Below are positions 13,498 through 21,483 of a stretch of 21,483 nucleotides of DNA, piece after piece. Numbering within the stretch: position 1 is the first letter of the stretch; every line of letters starts with the position of its first letter. The stretch covers positions 1-21,483 of the forward strand of contig SGPL01000555.1 in the NCBI GenBank assembly GCA_004802705.1, written 5' to 3'. The notes below the pieces were generated by a model. The model made no database searches. It saw only the letters and a list, made by a program, of their open reading frames with translations, and had not been told where the DNA came from. The DNA is from Bondarzewia mesenterica. Lineage: Eukaryota; Basidiomycota; Agaricomycetes; Russulales; Bondarzewiaceae. The position numbers and the translations under genes are program-made.

Positions 13498-14545
13498 TCT
13501 CTCCCGGAGTGCTCTGAATCGGCCGCCATTTCGTGCACCGTCTTGTTCGCGCGAACGGTTGCTTTGCTTGATATAGTCTTGCGCGTCGAGCATTCGGATC
13601 GCGCAGGCTTCGAGCTTGCTCGGGCCGAGTGGAGCGAGAGGTGAGGACGCTTCATTGGTGGGTGTCCGGGACTGTTGTAGTAGGAAGGGAACACGGAAGT
13701 CGTCGTCGCATCGTCACATCTTGATACCAAAAGATGTACTTACTTTATTCGTCCATTACTTATATCATTCGCTTCCCATCAATTCATCTGTCGCATTTCT
13801 TCCTTTCTCTCCTGGAAATTGGACGAAACTGCTTGTCCTCGAGGTCTCAGGACCCCGAGAACCGTGTCGCGCTATAAATATGCACGCGTGACCGTCCGAA
13901 CGCGTTTTTCTTCAAACCACGACGACTCGATAGCGGCGGCGTTTCGTAGCCTCTCTCTCTCTTGAGAGATGCCAAGGACGTCGTGCGTTTTCTGTCCGAA
14001 TTATCGGAGAAAGTCGGTCGTCGTGGGAGAACGACTGTCCTTGTTTGAGGTGGAGGACGTTCTTCCACCGTCTTTTGCCATAGTTTGGACTCACATCTTG
14101 GAGCTACATATGCACTTCCAACATATACTCCCTAGGATTCGTCACGCTGATGGCAATAGCTGGCGGCGCAAGTAGGACCCCTTTGCAGACAATATCAATC
14201 CAATCGCTAAATGCGCGCTGTAATCCATACATGTCTCATGTGAATGTATGTATGTGCCTCTGCGTCAAATGCTGATGCATACACTGTACCTTTTCTTTCT
14301 TGCGCTGAATTCATTCATTCAGTTTCGTTCCGTTTTCAACCTGCCAGTAGATTCCACTCGCAGGAGAGCCATAACGATCACATCGAGCTTCTTAATTGTA
14401 GCCTTTTCTGACATCAAAGAATTCATAGCCTGGTACCGATAGCATCACAAGAACGCGAAGAGAAATCGTAACTGAAAAGTACATGCATACAATAAGTATC
14501 AACTCGATCTCATGTCAAAGCAAACACCGAAGCGGCGAAGATCCT
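13498..14545. other. Convergent intergenic region, GH47 and Ppo 3' ends
   Basis: About 1 kb between two genes that face each other. It should hold both 3' untranslated regions. A perfect TATAAATA is at about 13873-13880, about 90 bases before a 68-codon plus-strand frame (13969-14175), but that frame has no domain or homology I recognise, so I do not call a gene. Confidence 0.5.
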
Positions 14546-16858
14546 TCATGCTGCAGTCGCGCCAGCATTGGCACCGTTTTGCACCGCACCGCCCTGGGAG
14601 ACGGTGTACTGCACAACCATGGAAGTGGCCCACGCCGTCGGCAGCTGGTCTGATCCCAGGTATTCGTAGCGGAGCGTGTTCTCGGCCGTCGTCTTGTACC
14701 TATATCGAGGAATGTTCATGAGTTCGCATTACGTTAAACAACAAGGGAAGGAGAAGGATGATGAATCAGGTCGATGTGTGCATACCTCTTCAGTTTGCCG
14801 GACGGGCCCGGCCCACGAGTAAGGCCATTGAACTCGGAGACGGCTTTGAGGACTTGGCCGACGATCTGCAACAATCGCATGAGGAATACAATAAATGCAA
14901 TGAACGCGACAGAAGCTCACCTTGGTCGTCAGTTGGTCACCGAGGCACCTAGAGACGAACACTCGCTCAACCCAAAAGCTACAGGCAAAGAGGTGTCACG
15001 ATGCGACTCACCGAGCCGCGCCGTCCCCATTCAAATATATCTCCTTGGGGCCACGAGTCAGGTCAACAGTTTGAGGATTCGGTGAGACATCAGGCTGTCA
15101 ATATTGTACAATATTTCAGAAGGTCCATCATTGGAGGCCAAATGGCCCTGAAAACACTCACATCCAAGTTGGCGTTGGCGATATCCACGAACACGCGCTG
15201 ACCAGCCTTGAGCGAGAGATTGCCGACGGTCTGGTCGACAAGGGATTCTCCTACATGATCGGGTCATCAGACTATCATCCCGAAGCGCAAAAAGAATGAA
15301 ACATACGATATACACCGCGGAACGCAGGATCAATTCCTACGAGCATATTAGATTACCTATCGCCTCAAGGACTCAGTATACAACACACAAAGACGTACTC
15401 AGAGCCTCTCGTACATAACTCTCCAACACCGTCGCGTTCTTAGGGTTTTCAGGATCCGTCAACTGCGGCGGATTCGCATCGTCCAAGTAAAAGTTGACGA
15501 CATTGGTGAGAGCTTGAGGGACCCTGTCAGTTTGAGCACCACATAAATTCAGAAGCGGCGGGGACGTACTTTGCGCGAGCTCAACGGTAGAACCAACCAA
15601 CAGGGCCAAGATGTTGTTCGTCACCTCGTCGGCGGTAGCTCCGCGCTCGAACAGGCTTTGCGCGAACGGGAGCCGGGCATTCTTCTTTTGCTTGGTCGTC
15701 GAGAACAGCTGCTGCAGCGATCCGACGAGTGAGGCAATGGACAGCTATTCGTACAAAAAGTATGACGACGTTAATGGAGGGAAATGAGGGAGGTTTGAAG
15801 AAGAACGAACCCTTCCACCGGCGTTGACGACAAGAGCAGCCTTGATGTGGTGCTGGAGCTCATTGACATGTTCTTTGACCTTCTCTGTGAGGTTCATGAC
15901 CTTCGAGGGGTCGACATCGAGGAAGAAAAGGCTATTGTTTACAAGTCAGTCAAGTCTCCACGAGAACACGAACCGACCAGATCTCACGTATAGATATCCG
16001 TCAGCATCTCATAGAGCTCGGCTTCAGTGTAGATGCCCAGGGAGTGCTTGCTCGTCTTGAGCTGCAACCCAGCCTACAGGAATGATCATTCAGTGCAATG
16101 AGTCTTTGTTAATTGCAATCGAAGAAGAAATGACACTTACGATCTCTGATGCGGCCCAGTGAAGCGGGACGTACTTCAAGACATCCCGAGCGATATCGAC
16201 GTTCCTCTTGGTTCTGTCCGTCAAGCTGTACGACTTGCTCGACATGAGCGCACGTGTGTTATTGTAAAACTCTTGCGCGATCTTGTCCTCTCCCTGGGGA
16301 GAGGCTGTCAACACGCGCAAAACCTCCCGCTGATCGCGCTCGCCGCGCGCGACATCGTCAGAAGCAAGGAAAAACCTAAAAGTAAACCCAAGACAGACAG
16401 ATCAAGAACTTCAACAACTCATCAACCATACAAAATCACATACCCAGGACCATGCACGATCCCCGCAACCGTGCTCGCATACGGCGCCTTGAACTCCTTG
16501 CTCTTCAACACCAGCTCCACATCCCTATACTCCTTCGCCATCACGACGCTCCCCGGATCGCTGGGCCTCGCAAAGTCATACTTGTCCGCCGTCCCGAGCT
16601 TCATGAGGAAGCCTTTCATCGATTCGGGCGTCTGGAGAGGGAACCACGTGTACGTGCTGTTTTGCGAGAACTCGCCCGGCAGGCCGCGGAGGAGCAGTCG
16701 ACCGAGTACGCTCCCGTTACCCGGCCCCTCAGCGTTGCGCTGGCAGTCGGCGAAGCCCCAGGCGGTCATGTTGAACGGCGTGTAGTCCGCCGTAAAGAAG
16801 CGATCACCTCGGGTCAGGGCGATCGCGTCGCTCAGGATGGCACGGCTGATGGTGTAAC
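14546..16858 (-). other. Ppo exon map, exons 17-28 (mainly P450 half)
   Basis: Exons in coding order: 16858-16444, 16375-16141, 16073-15988, 15931-15811, 15744-15570, 15512-15399, 15336-15307, 15250-15162, 15094-15012, 14948-14921, 14865-14786 and 14699-14546. Phases agree throughout. Acceptor 15513 is AAG rather than CAG/TAG; the nearby CAG at 15524-15526 would break frame. Exons 23 (30 bases) and 26 (28 bases) are very small; exon 26 carries the heme cysteine. Confidence 0.75.
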
Positions 16859-19529
16859 CTAGGATGATATACCTTTTCGTCAAAAAGACTGATGGAGTGT
16901 GAAAAGGTCCCTCAACGCACCTGGGCAGAGGCCGGCACCATCGACTAGAGGCTTGGCTTCTTCGGCTTGCAACCCGACGTAGAGCTCGAGGTTCTCGATA
17001 TCGCCATACAGCCTTTCCGCAGCATCGGCGATCTCTGGGTTCGGGTTCCACTCCAAGAAACTCGCGTACGCTGAAGGACATAGCCATTCCCTCAGCATTC
17101 ATACTCAGACGTTTTGTGTCATCATTCAAAGATACTTACGTTTCAAGCCGAGGAACTGAGAGCATCCAGAAACAGTCAGACACATTTCACAAAAGAAATG
17201 AGCAAGTGGATGATGGTGCTAACCTTTCTGAACTCGTTCAGTGAACACACACCCCAACGGCGGTTTGACTCGATACCCATGATTTCATGTAGCCTCATGA
17301 CATGTGGCGTTCCGCGAGCTTTGAACGCCGATGCGGGGTGTTCCATTCTGTAAATGAAGCGTTCAACACCGATAAGGCTCGACAATAGAATGGATTCCGA
17401 CGCACGCATCCTTCAAGACATTGGCCAAGTCCTTGTCATTGAACGTATTATCCGCTTGACGTTTCAGCCTGCAACAGCGACAAGCGAATGAGTGGTCAAA
17501 ATGAAACATCGAGGGAGCAAAGAGAGCAGTGAACTGACTTCCCGATTGTCCAGCGCGTGACATCCCCTTCTTCCGCTTGGATCTTCTTCGCCGCAGCTTT
17601 GAAGTCTTCCACGGTCAACTAGCCGCGTTATGCGTCAGCCCAGGAGGTCATTGGTGATCGAAACCGGGATCAAGAAACACCGTACGTCTTCAACAGGTTT
17701 ATCATGGAAAATGTGCCCCATCAGCTGCTCGACCCATTTCTCATCTTCGACCGACGTCGTAGCGTGCCAGCGATACAGGCAATTGAACTAAGAAGGAACC
17801 AAAAAAAATCAGACCGACGAATCGAATATTAGAGCCACTGCAAATCTGTCGCATCTAGAAAGGGCCTACCTCGACACTGCACACATTTCCCCTTCCACGC
17901 TCGAAGAGCTTATGGTCTTCTTCCCGGATTTCCTGCGCATCAGGGCCCGGTGGCATCAGATGCGACATCCAAAAGTCAAATCAGATTATACTCGCCCCGA
18001 ACGGACTCAAACTCCATGTGCTGCCCTGCCTCACCAATCCCAAGATGCTGCCGAAATAGTCAGCGAAAATGGCAGAGCCGAACCAAGCACAGTTGATCAG
18101 GCGAGCGGTGTTGAAGATGTCCTCTTCTTGAGTGTTGAGCTTCTGCAATCTATTGGGGTCGTCCACGGCGATCGTGTCCGGATCAACGTAGGTCCCGCGC
18201 TCATTGATCTCGAGCAGCTTCCTCGCTATATACTGCAAAAAAAAGTGATCAATTTCTTTTTCGATCCACAAGAAATGAAATAAACCAAGCATTTACGTTG
18301 TGATTCCGGCTGAACAGCACTAACAGGACGCAGACGGCGGGTGGAAGCAAGAGAAGCCTGTCTTCCGCGAAAGTGTCGGGATAAAGCAATCCACGTCCGT
18401 CCCGCACGCGGATCTTGTTCAGGGCCATCTCGTTGTGGCCGTAGAGCGGAGACAGATCAACGTAAGACGAAGTCTCGTTAATGTTGACGTCGTGATGAGA
18501 TGTGCGGAAGACGCTAGTCAGGATAAGGCAGCTCAGAAGGCAAAACGTAAACTCTGAGACTTTAAAGATCGCACGTGTGAATCACCAGGGCCGCGAACGA
18601 GAACATCATACTGGATAATCCTGCAGGGTGCTTGACGAACTAAGAAGGACATTAATTTCACCCATTAGCAGATGGACATATGAGCCAAGTTTGTCTGTGT
18701 CATGACGCACGCCATCGCGCTTCAGCAAGGTATCGAACACAAGGCCTGCATCGGGAAGGTTGTTCCTGGGCAAAGCATGTGTCTGTTGTACACTGCGAGC
18801 GTAAGGAGTGCCAGCTTTGCCCATGTTCGGGTCGTTGATGTTGTTGTGAGAACCATCCGGCAACCGGTACGCATATTGATTCCCAAGGTACGTCGCGGAT
18901 GGATGGGCCAGGTCGTCGTATACTGCCGACGAATCTCGGACATGATCGGAAACAAGGGAGAAAATGATGACTCACGCAGCTTAATGACCTGGTTCTCCAA
19001 TCTTGTGAGAAGTGCTCCCTTGGGCATGTGAGACAAGAAAGTGAGAACATGTTCTAGCTGGGGGGGGAGAGTCACTGAAGATATATATATATAAAAGGGA
19101 AAAAAAAGGAATGTTACCAGCATCTTGCGATCGTCCATAGAATTGAGGTGGCCAATGGCATCTACCACTGCGGCCTATGGAACGATTGAACATTGTCGTA
19201 ACCAATGACGAAAACTGATCACTTACGATGGCTGACGGCTCAATATACGTCGGGAGACCTTTCTTGATCTGAGATGGGCATGAAATTGTGAGCTGCACAA
19301 TGTTCAAAGCATGAGAACGCACCTGTTCGCGGAGATCCTCGATGATCTTGGAAACCCCTTCCGAATGGTCTTGCTCGCCAAGCGCATTGGCGCTACCACT
19401 GAATGACTGATCGACCATACTTGTTTCAATATATGCGCGACCAAGGCCCGGACGATAAACCGCGCGACTCACCGACGCTCTCTGAACGAAGTTGGATGGC
19501 ATATAGGATGATGACGTCGTGGCTGCCAT
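14546..19529 (-). CDS. ppo: Ppo-type fatty acid dioxygenase-cytochrome P450 fusion (linoleate diol synthase family)
   Basis: Twenty-eight exons splice in frame to 1086 aa, close to the roughly 1080 aa of Aspergillus PpoA. The N-terminal half is an animal-type heme peroxidase fold that adds oxygen to C18 fatty acids: distal heme His199 in FAALVIHTVFRT; ETSSYVDLSPLYG; catalytic Tyr377 and proximal His380 in LYRWH (PpoA counterparts His202, Tyr374, His377). NLELYVGLQAEEAKPLVDGAGL and FFTADYTPFNMTAWGF follow. The C-terminal half is P450-like: E930-A-L-R933, and heme ligand Cys1001 in GDGAARCLG (PpoA Cys1006), so the thiolate is kept, unlike PpoC. The product could be a diol, an epoxy alcohol or a hydroperoxide; basidiomycete relatives make 10-hydroperoxide for mushroom odour. 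Exact product is not decided. See the two exon maps for coordinates. Confidence 0.93.
17140..17155 (-). other. 16-base microexon of the Ppo gene
   Basis: Exon 15 encodes FLGLK plus one base, between CTCAG and GTAAGT. It links NEFRK to PYASFLEWNP, giving the continuous family segment. Skipping it would shift the frame. Confidence 0.8.
17933..17995 (-). other. GC-AG intron in the Ppo gene
   Basis: The coding strand reads TTCGGG then GCGAGTATA, and ends GATGCGCAG before GAAATCCGG. Using GC as donor joins Gly351 to EIREEDHKLFERGRG in frame, as the family requires. A GT lies four bases further, but using it shifts the frame with this acceptor. Unspliced, the frame stops after four more codons. 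Confidence 0.75.
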
Positions 19530-19693
19530 TTCGTAGACAGTGGTCGCAGGCAACAAAATGAAGATAAACCTGGGTGAGGTGGGAGAGGAAGGAGTATAGT
19601 AATAAAAAACCGTAAACTGGCTGGCTTTTTAAGGCGAGGCAAGATAAACCGCAAAAGGGGAATGAATTGACATCGGGTAAGTCTGGAGGCCAA

Positions 19694-19698
19694 ATTGG
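19694..19698 (-). promoter_or_regulatory. CCAAT box upstream of the Ppo gene
   Basis: ATTGG on the plus strand is CCAAT on the coding strand, about 165 bases before the Ppo ATG. The spacing suits a HAP-complex site, but a pentamer is weak evidence. Confidence 0.3.
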
Positions 19699-19865
19699 TG
19701 TGAGATGGCACTAAGTTAGTACTGACAGGTCTTCCAAGTCAACGTTAGCCTTTCGGGGAAAGTATGGCAGAGGAAATGATTCGCGATATCCGGCGGCATG
19801 CAGTCCCACGTACCACTGTTACATACCTCGAAGCGATTCTTCCTCCCAGGCCGAGGCCTGAGGCG

Positions 19866-19920
19866 TTAACGTCGAATGTTGCAACGTCGAGCGTCGAACG
19901 CTGAACGCGCTGAACGTTCA
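19866..19920. repeat. Cluster of short CGTCGA / GAACGC repeats
   Basis: AACGTCGA occurs twice, followed by GCGTCGAACGC and two close copies of CTGAACG, ending in the palindrome GAACGTTC. All lie within about 55 bases, about 340-390 bases before the Ppo start codon. It may be a regulator-binding cluster or a decayed tandem repeat. Confidence 0.4.
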
Positions 19921-20343
19921 TTTGCGCCCATCCACTGGCAGATGAGTCTGTGTCCACGCGGTCACGGTATAGGCTATCCATGACCAACTTTTCCAGCATT
20001 GAAATCGCGTAACGTCGAGCTGCCCGTGTTTATTTGAGTCATCGCTGTAATACTCTGGCATCTCTGTGTCAGGAGATACCGCATTTCCCTGTAGCCTAAC
20101 ACCTATAAAACGTGAATTAGCGTGGTCATTCGCCTTCCGCATTTCAACATACATACAGTATCTGACACGTACAATCACAAGTACTTGTAGCACCCGACGG
20201 ACGTTTTGCATGGAAGCTTTCCTTTCAACGAGTCGGAACTCTCGCGGAATCCGGATAGTATCCGGATCTCATGAATCTTTGTTTGTTCAAACTCAGTCCG
20301 GACCTATTCTGCCCAACAGGTATGATATCGCTCACGCCGAGGC

Positions 20344-20370
20344 CCCTGACCTCCCCTGACAGTCCCTGAC
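20344..20370. repeat. Three CCCTGAC copies at 10-base spacing
   Basis: CCCTGAC ends at 20350, 20360 and 20370, exactly one DNA helical turn apart, and the last two copies are followed by AG. It lies about 815 bases upstream of the Ppo ATG. Function unknown. Confidence 0.5.
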
Positions 20371-20658
20371 AGTTCCGCATTCGAGTCACTGAATCACTGA
20401 ATTCTGCCCACCCGTGACTCCATGCGATCTACTCAACTCACAAGCACATGATCTAAGTAGTCTCCGTAGCGACCTGCACAGAAGACAGTCGTTCATTCTG
20501 TGTTAATGATCTAAGTACCTGCAACGCACGGCGGTCGACCTGTTTCAAGCTCAGCCTCCAACGCACGCAGAAGCCCACCCATATTCACAAAAAACAACGG
20601 GAGAGAGCGAACAGGGGGAGCGACAAAGAAGGAGAAACAAAGATTTCAATTTTATGTA

Positions 20659-20664
20659 TTTATT
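20659..20664 (-). terminator. Candidate polyadenylation signal AATAAA for the CaaX gene
   Basis: TTTATT on the plus strand is AATAAA on the minus strand, within an A/T-rich patch (AATAAATACATAAAATT) about 670 bases past the stop at 21335. It also marks where the pyrimidine-rich minus-strand tract ends. If real, the 3' untranslated region is unusually long for a fungus. Confidence 0.4.
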
Positions 20665-21334
20665 GAAAACGACGACAATACATTAACGTTTAACAATCAC
20701 GGAACGACGATACGAGAAGGATGCTGGAGGAGCGTCGCGAGCAGAAAGAGAAAGATGGGGAAGCGGGCGGTCACGGTATTCATTGAACGAGCAAGGGCGA
20801 ATGCGACCGAGACGGGGCTCGACGTAGTATGTACTTACAAAGAAAGAAAAAAGAGACGAGAGGACGGAGAGACGGAGAGAAAAGAGAAAAGAGAAAAGAG
20901 GGAGAGAAGGGAGAGAGGGGAAGGATGTGATTAACGTGTGGACGGGCTGACGACGATGATGCGCACGATTCTGGATGAGTCAGGGGAAGGGAGGTATCAG
21001 ATCTCGAGATATAAATTCGACTGTATTGAATGAAACGAAGGAGACGCGCTCGCCCGTGGGGAGGAGGAGGAGCGGTAGGGCGGTATAAGAGTACAGAGTA
21101 AAAGACTTTAGAAAATAATATCCAGACATAAAATATGCAAACGGGAAGAAGTGGTAGGGGAAAAAAAGAGGCACGATGACGACGACGTATATAGAGAGAA
21201 GAAAGAAAGAAAGAGAAAGAAAACCAGTCTTGAGGGAGAGGGGATAGGATGAACGTCCGAGAGAGAGGGAGGGAGAGAGAGAAGCGTGTCACCAGACACC
21301 ACCGACAGTAAAACGAGTCCGAAAAAAACGAGCC

Positions 21335-21483
21335 TCACTGCACGACACAGCCATTATTCCCACCCTTGGCATCCCTCCCGCGTCTCGCCGCCGCCGACCG
21401 CCGCCCATCATCCTCGCCCAACTCACCCGGCATACGCGCCATCGACGCCGCCTCACCCCGATCAAGCTCACGCCGCTGACCCC
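21335..21483 (-). CDS. C-terminal end of a CaaX-box protein, probably a Ras-like small GTPase (partial)
   Basis: Only the last 48 codons are inside the window; the gene continues past the right edge. The frame ends in KGGNNGCVVQ and a TGA at 21335-21337. Cys-Val-Val-Gln fits a CaaX box, and Gln at the last position favours farnesyl over geranylgeranyl transfer. The preceding stretch is polar, rich in Arg, Gly, Ala and Asp (RELDRGEAASMARMPGE), like the hypervariable tail of fungal Ras proteins, which anchors them to membranes. The GTPase domain itself is not visible, so another prenylated protein is possible. An overlapping 60-codon frame (21289-21471) in another phase is Arg-rich and has no such ending. 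Confidence 0.5.
   Translation of the reverse strand, partial: GQRRELDRGEAASMARMPGELGEDDGRRSAAARRGRDAKGGNNGCVVQ

Larger units (their letters stand above)
16921..19529 (-). other. Ppo exon map, exons 1-16 (mainly dioxygenase half)
   Basis: Exons in coding order: 19529-19473, 19406-19323, 19268-19227, 19174-19118, 19057-18976, 18922-18711, 18639-18575, 18513-18297, 18232-17996, 17932-17870, 17787-17686, 17618-17539, 17468-17406, 17347-17224, 17155-17140 and 17070-16921. Phases agree at every junction and the joined protein follows the Ppo family. Introns are 52-82 bases. All donors are GT except the one at 17995, which is GC. Intron 4 (19058-19117) contains an (AT)n run and its acceptor follows eight C on the coding strand. 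The first intron (19407-19472) is the least certain. Confidence 0.75.
19530..21334. other. Intergenic region: Ppo promoter and 3' part of CaaX gene
   Basis: About 1.8 kb between two minus-strand genes. From 19530 to about 20640 is the upstream region of the Ppo gene, with a TTAAAAAG TATA-like element at about 19628-19636 (roughly 100 bases before the ATG), short CGTCGA/GAACGC repeats and CCTGAC repeats. From about 20640 to 21334 the minus strand is very C/T-rich and lies behind the CaaX gene stop, so it is probably its 3' untranslated region. No gene is supported; long minus-strand frames here come from the low-complexity composition. Confidence 0.5.

Noticed and set aside
13969..14175. 68-codon plus-strand frame preceded by TATAAATA
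   Set aside because: No domain recognised, and the position between two convergent gene ends makes untranslated DNA more likely.
16452..16862. Plus-strand frame of 136 codons
   Set aside because: It is antisense to the largest Ppo exon, where family motifs are continuous on the minus strand.
19078..19092. (AT)n and an eight-G run as a possible mobile-element scar
   Set aside because: Both lie inside a normal 60-base Ppo intron; the G run is its polypyrimidine tract on the coding strand, and no target duplication or terminal repeat was seen.
20780..21292. Minus-strand frame of 170 codons, rich in Ser, Phe, Leu and Pro
   Set aside because: The composition is just what a C/T-rich low-complexity tract encodes in any frame; no domain and no splice support.

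Overview
This window looks like nuclear DNA of a mushroom-forming basidiomycete (Agaricomycetes). It has several very short introns per gene (mostly 50-86 bases, GTRNGT...YAG), about balanced base composition, and two families typical of these fungi: a DUF6535 membrane protein and an F-box/leucine-rich protein. No plasmid, phage, CRISPR array, rRNA, tRNA or transposase gene was seen. All calls rest on reading the six frames and splicing by eye; no search was run.

Layout, left to right: (1) 433-3837 minus, DUF6535 protein of 1077 aa in 3 exons. (2) 3838-5553, a divergent intergenic region. (3) 5554-7055 plus, ZIP zinc/iron transporter of 353 aa in 7 exons. (4) 7749-9610 minus, F-box/LRR-like protein of 603 aa in 2 exons, with one ambiguous base. 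(5) 9899-10447 plus, Erv1/ALR sulfhydryl oxidase of 182 aa, no intron. (6) 11113-13497 plus, GH47 alpha-1,2-mannosidase of 610 aa in 9 exons, including an 18-base microexon. (7) 14546-19529 minus, a Ppo-type fatty acid dioxygenase/P450 fusion of 1086 aa in 28 exons. (8) 21335-21483 minus, the last 48 codons of a CaaX-box protein, probably a Ras-like GTPase, cut by the window edge.

The genes do not form an operon or an obvious biosynthetic cluster. They are separate housekeeping or lineage-typical functions: metal uptake, mitochondrial disulfide relay, N-glycan trimming, oxylipin synthesis, a probable ubiquitin-ligase adaptor and a small GTPase. Orientation gives two divergent pairs (DUF6535/ZIP and F-box/ERV1), two convergent pairs (ZIP/F-box and GH47/Ppo) and two tandem pairs (ERV1/GH47 and CaaX gene/Ppo).

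I found no convincing undescribed system. The parts most worth a second look are in the Ppo gene: a GC-AG intron whose retention would cut the protein just before its catalytic Tyr and heme His, a 16-base microexon, a 28-base exon carrying the P450 cysteine ligand, and an I-helix motif unlike that of characterised Ppo enzymes. Also of interest are the catalytic-region microexon of the GH47 gene, four overlapping PacC-type GCCAAG sites upstream of it, and short repeats upstream of the Ppo gene.
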